From: Archangiaceae bacterium
GTDB taxonomy: Bacteria > Myxococcota > Myxococcia > Myxococcales > Myxococcaceae
DNA length: 46,862 bases
Assembly: GCA_016879935.1 (NCBI GenBank)
Contig: JAACJQ010000131.1
Coordinates: forward strand, 1-46,862
Direction of reading: 5' to 3'
Shown here: positions 34,634-40,662 of the stretch, piece after piece
Layout: each line of letters opens with the position of its first letter
Position numbering within the stretch: position 1 is the first letter of the stretch
Notes under the pieces: model-generated
Seen by the model: only the letters and a program-made list of their open reading frames with translations
Databases searched by the model: none
Told to the model about the DNA's origin: nothing
Translations under genes and position numbers: made by a program

Positions 34634-34670
34634 TTCACCGTTGTGAAGAAATTCCTCACTCGACTTCACC
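34634..34670. promoter_or_regulatory. TTCAC-N4-GTGAA palindrome in a divergent spacer
   Basis: A perfect palindrome TTCAC-CGTT-GTGAA occupies 34634-34647; a further TTCAC half-site is at 34665-34669. It sits in the 76-bp spacer between the divergent zinc-ribbon gene (start 34619) and the HEAT-cyclophilin gene (34696), where a dimeric repressor or activator could control both. The plus gene also has TAGGTA 7 nt before its ATG. Confidence 0.4.
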
Positions 34671-34695
34671 CACCGGTGTTTCTAGGTACACCGCC

Positions 34696-36816
34696 ATGCA
34701 GCGAACGATCCTTTTGTGCAGCCTCGTCGTCCTGACCCTTGCTTGCCAGACCCAGAAGTCTGCGAAGAAGCCCGCGAACAACGGGAAGCAGAACCAGACG
34801 CAGGTCGAAGCCGCTCCCAAACTGCCGCCCGAGTTCATCGAGGTCGCCTCGCTTGAGGACCGTCGCTCGTTTGGCGAAGGCAACAAGCTGCTCACGTGGG
34901 CGCTGACTGCGAATGATCCGGCGCTCCGTGGCCGCTCGCTGCTCGCGCTGGGCCGCATTCAAGACGTCGCTGCTGCCGACACGCTGATCAAGGGTCTGAC
35001 CGATCCCGATCCGGGTGCGCGCTCCGAGGCGGCCTTCGCGATCGGCCTGCTCGGCCAGTCGTGGAGCCCCATCGCCGACGACGTGAAGAACAAGCTCACC
35101 GATGCGCTGAAGGCGACCGAGGCCGAGGAGCAGGACGTCGGCATCAAGCTGGTCATCATCGAAGCGCTGGGCCGGCTCGCGTCGCCTGCCGCCGTCAACC
35201 TGCTCGTCGATCGGCTCACCGTTCCCGGAGACGTTCAGGCGCGAGCGGCGCTGTCGATCGGCATCGCGGCTCGCACGCCGGGCGTCACGCTGCCGCCCAA
35301 GACGTTCAACGCGCTCGCCGGCCTCATCAAGAAGGAGATGCCGCCCGTCGCTCGCTACGGCGCGGCGTACGCGCTCGCGCAGTCGAAGAACCCTTCCGCC
35401 CGCACGTGGCTGCTCATGTGCGCTGGTGACGACGCCTCCGAGATTCGCGCCATCTGCGCCAAGGGCCTCGGCGACGTCGGCCAGGATGTCGATGCGGTGA
35501 CGCTCAAGAAGCTGCTCGACGACCCCGACTATCGCGTAGCGGTCGAGGCGACGAAGGCGTTGGCGAAGCTGACGAACCGCTGCAAGGGCTCGGCGTGCGC
35601 GGCCCTCGGCGCGTTGGCGGATCTCTCGCTGCGCGTCGAGCGTCTGCTCCGTGGTGACTCGGCCGGTGGCGGTCAGCCGCTGCTGATGCTCGCCCAGACG
35701 GGGCTGCCGATGTCGGGTCGCCCGCTGCTCCAGTCGCTGCGTCAGGAGCTGCTCAACGGCGTGCGTCAGGTGCAGGACGCCCGCATTCGCCAGGACATCG
35801 CCAACGTGGAGTGCCGCATCGCCGCCGCGCTCGACAAGCAGACCGGGTCTCCCCAGGAGGTCCTCAACTGCGGCGGCAACCTGATCAGCGAGCCGCAGCG
35901 CCTGTCGATGGTGCTCAAGGAGCTGGCGACGGTGACGGCCGCCGACCCCAACAAGCGCGCCGCCGAGATCGGCTCCTTCGTCTTCCACAACGACGCCCGC
36001 GTGAAGGTCGCGGCCCTCGAGGTGCTCGGCGAGACGAAGTCGCAGACGTCGATCGACAAGGTTCGCACGCAGTTGCTCAACGCCGATCCCGTCGTCGCGG
36101 CGTACGCGGCGTCGGCGGCGGCGAAGCTCGGTGACAAGGGCTCCATCGCGACGATTCGCGGCCTCGCGATGAAGGCGATGACCCAGGTCGACATCGCGCC
36201 GACGGTGGCCGAGGCCCTGGCGAACCTCGACGCGAAAGAGGCGATTCCCGATCTCGAGCAGTGGCTCACCTCGACCAACGCGACCATTCGCAACTCGGCC
36301 GCTTCGGCGCTCTCACGGCTCAAGGGCACGCCGGTGGTCGCCGCTCGCGTGGAGCGCCCGGACGACAAGGTGCGCCCGCCCAGCCTGCCGAAGGAGGCGC
36401 ACCTGCTGATCAAGACCGAGAAGGGCGAGTTCGACGTGAAGCTCTTCACCCAGGAGTCGCCGCTCACCGCACTCAACATGTACACGCTCGCGCGGAAGAA
36501 CTTCTTCAAGGGCCTCACCTTCCACCGCGTGGTGCCTGACTTCGTCGCACAGGGCGGCGACCCCCGTGGCGATGGCGAAGGCGGCCCGGGCTACACGGTT
36601 CGCTGCGAGGTGAATCACCGCGTGTACGCGCGTGGCGTCGTCGGCATGGCGCTCTCGGGCAAGGACACGGGCGGCTCCCAGTTCTTCGTGACCGCCGCGC
36701 CCCAGCCCCACCTCGACGGCAAGTACACGGCGTTCGGTGAGGTGGTGAAGGGCCAGGAGGTCGTCGACGCGCTCCTCGAAGGCGACAAGATCGTCGAGAT
36801 TCGCGCCACGCCGTAA
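34696..36816 (+). CDS. Lipoprotein with HEAT repeats and a C-terminal cyclophilin-type peptidyl-prolyl isomerase
   Basis: 706 residues from ATG 34696; the frame runs open upstream but only as antisense of the zinc-ribbon gene. Lipobox LTLAC gives Cys17. Residues about 50-555 are HEAT-type helical repeats (RGRSLLALGRIQDVAAADTL, RSEAAFAIGLLGQS, RYGAAYALAQSKNPSA, RNSAASALSRLKG). Residues about 568-706 are a cyclophilin: TEKGEFDVKLF, FHRVVPDFVAQGGDP with the catalytic Arg, SGKDTGGSQFFVT, and LDGKYTAFGEV. The usual Trp of human CypA is His here, as in many bacterial forms. It probably folds or guides envelope proteins at a membrane surface, with HEAT repeats as the client-binding scaffold. Confidence 0.9.
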   Translation: MQRTILLCSLVVLTLACQTQKSAKKPANNGKQNQTQVEAAPKLPPEFIEVASLEDRRSFGEGNKLLTWALTANDPALRGRSLLALGRIQDVAAADTLIKGLTDPDPGARSEAAFAIGLLGQSWSPIADDVKNKLTDALKATEAEEQDVGIKLVIIEALGRLASPAAVNLLVDRLTVPGDVQARAALSIGIAARTPGVTLPPKTFNALAGLIKKEMPPVARYGAAYALAQSKNPSARTWLLMCAGDDASEIRAICAKGLGDVGQDVDAVTLKKLLDDPDYRVAVEATKALAKLTNRCKGSACAALGALADLSLRVERLLRGDSAGGGQPLLMLAQTGLPMSGRPLLQSLRQELLNGVRQVQDARIRQDIANVECRIAAALDKQTGSPQEVLNCGGNLISEPQRLSMVLKELATVTAADPNKRAAEIGSFVFHNDARVKVAALEVLGETKSQTSIDKVRTQLLNADPVVAAYAASAAAKLGDKGSIATIRGLAMKAMTQVDIAPTVAEALANLDAKEAIPDLEQWLTSTNATIRNSAASALSRLKGTPVVAARVERPDDKVRPPSLPKEAHLLIKTEKGEFDVKLFTQESPLTALNMYTLARKNFFKGLTFHRVVPDFVAQGGDPRGDGEGGPGYTVRCEVNHRVYARGVVGMALSGKDTGGSQFFVTAAPQPHLDGKYTAFGEVVKGQEVVDALLEGDKIVEIRATP

Positions 36817-36842
36817 GGCAACACTCTCGGGGCCCGGCGCGG

Positions 36843-36859
36843 TATGCTGCAACGCGCCA
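36843..36859 (+). promoter_or_regulatory. -10-like TATGCT directly before a start codon
   Basis: TATGCT (36843-36848) ends 10 nt before ATG 36859. It overlaps an alternative in-frame ATG at 36844, which argues for 36859 as the true start. No Shine-Dalgarno is visible, consistent with a leaderless or near-leaderless transcript. Confidence 0.35.
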
Positions 36860-37329
36860 TGGCCTCCGAGACCCCGCAGCAGCCCGACATGGATCCGTTG
36901 GACGACGACGCCACCGACGAGCAGCGGCGGGGCGGCGTCACCGACTTCGTTCGACGGTTCGCGGCCGCCAGCCTCGGTGCGGTCGTCATGAGCGAAGAGG
37001 GCATTCGCAAGGTCGCAGGCCAGCTCAAGCTGCCCAAAGAAGTGCTCGGCCTCGTGCTCGCGCAGGCCGACAAGACGAAAGAAGACATCGGCCGCGTGGT
37101 GACGGAGGAGGTTCGCAAGTTCCTCCAGAGCGATCGCATGCGCGACGAGTTCCTCAAGATGATCGCTGGCATGACGATCGAGGTTCGCGCCGAGGTGAAG
37201 CTCGTGCCCGATCGCGTGAAGGATCAGTCGCCGTCGCTGCTGCCCAAGATCACGGTGAACGAGCTGAAGACGAAGTACGAAGTGCCGAAGAAGGACAAGA
37301 AGAAGCACGACGGTGATGAATCAGAGTGA
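36859..37329 (+). CDS. Small soluble protein of unknown function
   Basis: 156 residues from ATG 36859. An acidic N-terminus (MASETPQQPDMDPLDDDATDEQ) leads to an amphipathic helical domain with GVTDFVRRFAAASLGAVV and EGIRKVAGQLKLPKEVLGLVLAQADKTKEDIGRVV. A short beta segment (MTIEVRAEVKLVP) and a Lys/Asp-rich tail (KKDKKKHDGDESE) follow. There is no signal peptide, and the amphipathic helices could associate peripherally with the membrane. I do not recognise a characterised family. It overlaps the next gene by about 14 nt, so the two are likely made together. Confidence 0.72.
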   Translation: MASETPQQPDMDPLDDDATDEQRRGGVTDFVRRFAAASLGAVVMSEEGIRKVAGQLKLPKEVLGLVLAQADKTKEDIGRVVTEEVRKFLQSDRMRDEFLKMIAGMTIEVRAEVKLVPDRVKDQSPSLLPKITVNELKTKYEVPKKDKKKHDGDESE

Positions 37330-37699
37330 AGGCAGGGCCTCGCAGATTCGGCGTCGCTTGCCGCTCGTCATCGCGCTGATCGTCGGCACCATCGTCTGGA
37401 AGGGCGGCTTCGGGTTCTTCGCGACCTCGCGTGACGTCACCTGGCGCTTCAACGTGCCCTATGGCGACGTGCGCAAGGTCGAGCTGCAGGTGTGGCGTGA
37501 AGAGACGCTGCTGCGCCGCGAGGAGCGCATGTTTCCCTCGGGTGTTTCGGAAGAGCTCAAGCAGCAGGTCGTGTTGCGCAGCGGCCCGCACCGCGCCGTC
37601 GCGATGGTGTGGCTCAAAGACGCGGCTGACCCGCGCGTGTTCCAGAAATCGTTCGATCCTGGCGGTGCCGAAGCGCTGGTGATCGAGCCGACACCCTGA
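37316..37699 (+). CDS. Single-pass membrane protein of unknown function
   Basis: 127 residues from ATG 37316; the preceding codon GTG 37313 is an alternative. The basic N-terminus RASQIRRRLP precedes one membrane helix (LVIALIVGTIVWKGGFGFF). The rest is a small beta domain: VTWRFNVPYGDVRKVELQVWREETLLRRE and RAVAMVWLKDAADPRVF. The pattern suggests a periplasmic Ig-like or PEGA-like fold, but I cannot name it. It overlaps the previous stop by 14 nt. No operon partner downstream is evident; 181 nt follow before the TPR lipoprotein. Confidence 0.72.
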   Translation: MNQSEGRASQIRRRLPLVIALIVGTIVWKGGFGFFATSRDVTWRFNVPYGDVRKVELQVWREETLLRREERMFPSGVSEELKQQVVLRSGPHRAVAMVWLKDAADPRVFQKSFDPGGAEALVIEPTP

Positions 37700-37734
37700 C
37701 GCAACCTCCGTTGGTGGCTGGCCGATAACCCCTC

Positions 37735-37902
37735 ATGCGGTTGTTCGTTCGGCTCGAGCTCACCCTTCGTTCCACACTCGAGCGCATCGAACGGGCGTTG
37801 GTGTGCTTCGTGCCGTCGCCTCCGCCCGCGCTGATCGTCGTTCCCGTGTCCACCCCTGCTCGGGGACACAGGAGACGATCATGTTCAGAACGCTGGCGCT
37901 GA
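37735..37902 (+). CDS. Possible 55-residue leader ORF
   Basis: ATG 37735 opens a 55-codon frame, too short for usual gene callers, that ends at TGA 37900-37902 inside the TPR lipoprotein gene. The peptide (MRLFVRLELTLRSTLERIERALVCF...) has weak amphipathic character and only moderate G/C at third positions. GATAAC lies 5 nt before the ATG. Its stop is past the next start, and a hairpin plus Shine-Dalgarno lie inside it, so it could couple or attenuate translation. It may equally be chance. Confidence 0.25.
   Translation: MRLFVRLELTLRSTLERIERALVCFVPSPPPALIVVPVSTPARGHRRRSCSERWR
37846..37869 (+). promoter_or_regulatory. Hairpin abutting the Shine-Dalgarno of the TPR lipoprotein
   Basis: GTGTCC (37846-37851) and GGACAC (37864-37869) are perfect inverted arms around ACCCCTGCTCGG, which can add C-G pairs. 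The AGGAGA ribosome-binding site follows at once (37870-37875), 5 nt before ATG 37881. Folding could modulate access to this site; no trigger is known. Confidence 0.4.
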
Positions 37903-38603
37903 GCGCCGTGGTGTTTGCGACGGGCTGCCCGAACCGCGCCCCGCCGAACGATGCTGCAGTCGAATACAACGCCCGCTGCGCCAACGCGCTCGCGGCCGGA
38001 GCGCTCGATGACGCCGAGGCGCTCTGCGATCACTCACTCGAGTTCTGCGACTACTACTGGGACGCGCAGACGAACAAAGGGCTGATCCGAAAGCTCCGTG
38101 GCGATCGTGAAGGCGCGAAGGGCTGGTTCATCAAGGCGCTGCGCAACTTCCAGGATCAGGCGCAGGCCGCGAACAACCTCGGCATTCTGTACCTCGAGGA
38201 GAACCGGCTCGCCGAAGCAGAGGGCGTGCTTCGCCAGGCGCTCAAGACGAACCCCGACTACGCCGAAGCGCGCTTCAACCTCGCCCTGCTCAAGCTGAAG
38301 CAGAACAAGCCCGCCGAGGCCGAGAAGGCCTATCGGCAGTTGATCATCTCGGCTCCGAACGTGACCGACGGCCACCTCGGCCTCGCGCGCGCGCTCGGGC
38401 TGCAGAAGAAGATGACCGACGCGTTGCCGGTCGCGGAGCGTGCGGTGCTGCTCGAGCCGGGCAGGGCGGAGGCATGGTTGCTGCTCGGGGTGATTCACAT
38501 CGAGCTGGCTCAACGCGTCGAAGCGAAGGAGGCGCTCGGCCGGTGTCTCGACGAAGATGGCTCGCAGCCCGAATGCCGACAGTTGATGCGCGAGCTTCAG
38601 TGA
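37881..38603 (+). CDS. TPR-repeat lipoprotein
   Basis: 240 residues from ATG 37881, with AGGAGA 5 nt upstream deciding this start over upstream options. The lipobox is VVFATGC (Cys16). Four or more TPRs follow: ALDDAEALCDHSLEF, AKGWFIKALRNFQDQAQAANNLGILYLEE, AEAEGVLRQALKTNPDYAEARFNLALLKLKQ and AEAWLLLGVIHIELAQRVEAKEALG. It resembles PilF/PilW-type and other outer-membrane TPR lipoproteins, but is not clearly orthologous to any. It is likely a scaffold on the outer membrane's inner face. Its stop overlaps the next gene's ATG (TGATG). Confidence 0.85.
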   Translation: MFRTLALSAVVFATGCPNRAPPNDAAVEYNARCANALAAGALDDAEALCDHSLEFCDYYWDAQTNKGLIRKLRGDREGAKGWFIKALRNFQDQAQAANNLGILYLEENRLAEAEGVLRQALKTNPDYAEARFNLALLKLKQNKPAEAEKAYRQLIISAPNVTDGHLGLARALGLQKKMTDALPVAERAVLLEPGRAEAWLLLGVIHIELAQRVEAKEALGRCLDEDGSQPECRQLMRELQ

Positions 38604-38977
38604 TGCACCGGTCGCCGACGAACCTCGTCGCCGTGGGGTCGTTTCTGGCCGTGGTGTTGACGGTCGGCCTTCCCAGCATGTGGTACGCGCTCGAGGTTCG
38701 CCGGTTGGCTGCCGGTCAGGTGCTGCCCATCGGAGCCTCGATCGGCCAGGTGCTGTCCGTGGTGCTCCTGGTGTGGACACTGGCCGCCATCGCGCTCGTC
38801 GCGCGCGCCGTTCGTCGACCCATCGAGCCCGGCTGGTTCGTCGTGTTGATCGTGCTGACGGTGCTGCTGGGCGGCGTGCACCTCGAGCTGGTGCATTCGA
38901 CCGTTCACGTGGCGTGCGTGGAGGACGGGCCGCTCGGGTTCACCGTGAACTGCGCGCCGTGGCTGCCGCATCGGTGA
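38603..38977 (+). CDS. Small three-pass membrane protein of unknown function
   Basis: 124 residues from ATG 38603, overlapping the TPR lipoprotein stop by one base. Hydrophobic segments are near 8-28 (LVAVGSFLAVVLTVGLPSMW), 46-66 (GQVLSVVLLVWTLAAIALVA) and 77-95 (WFVVLIVLTVLLGGVHLEL). The C-terminus has two cysteines (HVACVEDG, VNCAPW) that could form a disulfide in the periplasm. No family is recognised. It may be a partner of the TPR lipoprotein. Confidence 0.7.
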   Translation: MHRSPTNLVAVGSFLAVVLTVGLPSMWYALEVRRLAAGQVLPIGASIGQVLSVVLLVWTLAAIALVARAVRRPIEPGWFVVLIVLTVLLGGVHLELVHSTVHVACVEDGPLGFTVNCAPWLPHR

Positions 38978-39000
38978 CCGTCGACTCGTTCTGGCCGCGT

Positions 39001-39018
39001 GCTATCTGCCCGCGCATG
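39001..39018 (+). promoter_or_regulatory. GCTATCTGCC-CGCGC-ATG element before the hydroxyacyl-CoA dehydrogenase
   Basis: GCTATCTGCCCGCGC (39001-39015) directly precedes ATG 39016. An almost identical element, shorter by one C, directly precedes the acyl-CoA dehydrogenase at 45147-45160. TATCTG would serve as a -10-like element with nearly no leader. No convincing -35 is visible. Confidence 0.4.
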
Positions 39019-39864
39019 TCCACCAACCACATCGTCGTCATCGGCGCCGGGCAGATGGGCGCCGGCATCGCGCAGGTCGGCATCACCTCGGGTCACCAGG
39101 TCACGCTCGTCGACGTCTCGCCCGACGTCGTCGCGAAGGCGAAGGCCGGCATCGAGAAGGGCCTCGGCAAGCTCGTCGAGAAGGGCAAGCTCGCTGATGC
39201 CGATCGCACGGCCGCGCTCGGCCGCCTCGCCACCGCGAACTCGGTGCTCGACGTGAAGAATGTCGACGTCGGCATCGAGGCCGTCTCTGAGAACGAAGAG
39301 CTCAAGAAGAAGATCTTCCGCGATCTCGACACCGTCGTTCGCCCGGGCGGCGTGCTCGCCACCAACACCTCGTCGATTCCCATCACGCGCATCGCGTCGG
39401 CGACGAAGCGCCCTGACGCCGTCATCGGCATGCACTTCATGAACCCGGTGCCGATCATGCAGCTCGTCGAGATCATTCGCGGCGCGGCCACCAGCGACGC
39501 CACCTACGCCACGACGAAGGCGCTCGCCGAGAAGATGGGCAAGACCACCGTCGTCTCGAAGGACTTCCCCGGCTTCATCGTGAACCGCATCTTGATCCCG
39601 ATGCTGAACGAGGCGTGTTTCGCGCTCCACGAAGGGCTCGCCAGCCCGCAGGACATCGACACGGCCATGAAGCTGGGCACCAACCAGCCCATGGGCCCGC
39701 TCACGCTCGCCGACTTCATCGGCCTCGACACGGTGCTCGCCATCGCGAAGGTGCTGCACGAAGGCCTCGGCGACGACAAGTACCGTCCCAGCCCGCTGCT
39801 CAAGCAGTACGTCGACGCAGGCTGGCTCGGCAAGAAGACCGGCCGCGGCTTCTTCACCTACTGA
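39016..39864 (+). CDS. 3-hydroxyacyl-/3-hydroxybutyryl-CoA dehydrogenase
   Basis: 282 residues, the normal length of the stand-alone (Hbd/PaaH-type) enzyme. NAD-binding GAGQMGAGIA lies at 10-19. NTSSIPI and GMHFMNPVPIMQLVEII carry the catalytic Ser/His/Asn-Glu set (the His in MHF, the Glu in EII). DFPGFIVNRILIPMLNEA begins the C-terminal dimerisation domain, ending GKKTGRGFFTY. It oxidises L-3-hydroxyacyl-CoA to 3-ketoacyl-CoA, or the reverse in synthesis. Enoyl-CoA hydratase follows 15 nt later and supplies its substrate, so they form one operon and pathway. Confidence 0.95.
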   Translation: MSTNHIVVIGAGQMGAGIAQVGITSGHQVTLVDVSPDVVAKAKAGIEKGLGKLVEKGKLADADRTAALGRLATANSVLDVKNVDVGIEAVSENEELKKKIFRDLDTVVRPGGVLATNTSSIPITRIASATKRPDAVIGMHFMNPVPIMQLVEIIRGAATSDATYATTKALAEKMGKTTVVSKDFPGFIVNRILIPMLNEACFALHEGLASPQDIDTAMKLGTNQPMGPLTLADFIGLDTVLAIAKVLHEGLGDDKYRPSPLLKQYVDAGWLGKKTGRGFFTY

Positions 39865-39879
39865 TCCCCCGGAGCCACC

Positions 39880-40662
39880 ATGACCGCCGAGTTCGTGAAG
39901 CTGGAGTTCGAAGGCCCCGTCGCGCTGATCACCATCGATCGACCCAAGGCGCTGAACGCGATCAACCTGCAGGTGCTGACCGAGCTCGATGGCGCGCTGA
40001 CCCAGATCCTCGCGCATGCCGACGCGCGCGTGCTGATCCTCACGGGCGGCGGAGAGAAGGCTTTCGTGGCCGGCGCCGACATCGCCGAGATGGCGAACTT
40101 CACGCCCATGCAGGGCCTCGCGCTGTCGACGAAGGGCCACCAGGTCTTCGCCCGGCTCGAGGCGCTGCCGATTCCCACCATCGCGGCGGTGAACGGGTTT
40201 GCGCTGGGTGGCGGGCTCGAGCTCGCGCTGGCGTGTGATCTGCTCTACGCGAGCGAGAAGGCCAGGCTCGGGCTGCCCGAGGTGAGCCTCGCGGTGATTC
40301 CCGGCTTCGGTGGCACGCAGCGCCTCACCCGCCTGGTCGGCCGCAACCGCGCGAGGGAGCTCGTGTTCACGGGCGACGCCATCGACGCCGCGAAGGCGAA
40401 GGAGATCGGGCTCGCGCTCGAGGTGCTCGCTCCCGAAGCGCTGTTGCCGCGTTGCAAGGAGATCGCCCAGAAGATCGCCTCGCGTGGGCCGGTCGCGCTC
40501 GCGCAGGCGAAGCGCGTGATGGAGGCCGGCGCCGATCTGCCGCTGAAGGACGCGAACGAGATCGAGCGTCAGGCCTTCGGCCTGCTCTTCGGCACCGACG
40601 ATCTGAAGGAAGGCATGCGCGCCTTCCTCGAGAAGCGCAAAGCCGCCTTCAAGAACGCCTGA
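39880..40662 (+). CDS. Enoyl-CoA hydratase (crotonase family)
   Basis: 260 residues, with GGAG 6 nt before ATG 39880. The oxyanion-hole segments are KAFVAGADIAEM and NGFALGGGLELALACDL. The two catalytic glutamates of true hydratases are present: one in GGGLELAL, the other in LPEVSLAVIPGFGGTQRL. It should therefore hydrate trans-2-enoyl-CoA to L-3-hydroxyacyl-CoA, rather than act as an isomerase or other crotonase variant. It supplies the dehydrogenase just upstream. The acyl-CoA dehydrogenase at 45161 makes its substrate, completing a short-chain beta-oxidation or butyryl-CoA route. Confidence 0.95.
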   Translation: MTAEFVKLEFEGPVALITIDRPKALNAINLQVLTELDGALTQILAHADARVLILTGGGEKAFVAGADIAEMANFTPMQGLALSTKGHQVFARLEALPIPTIAAVNGFALGGGLELALACDLLYASEKARLGLPEVSLAVIPGFGGTQRLTRLVGRNRARELVFTGDAIDAAKAKEIGLALEVLAPEALLPRCKEIAQKIASRGPVALAQAKRVMEAGADLPLKDANEIERQAFGLLFGTDDLKEGMRAFLEKRKAAFKNA

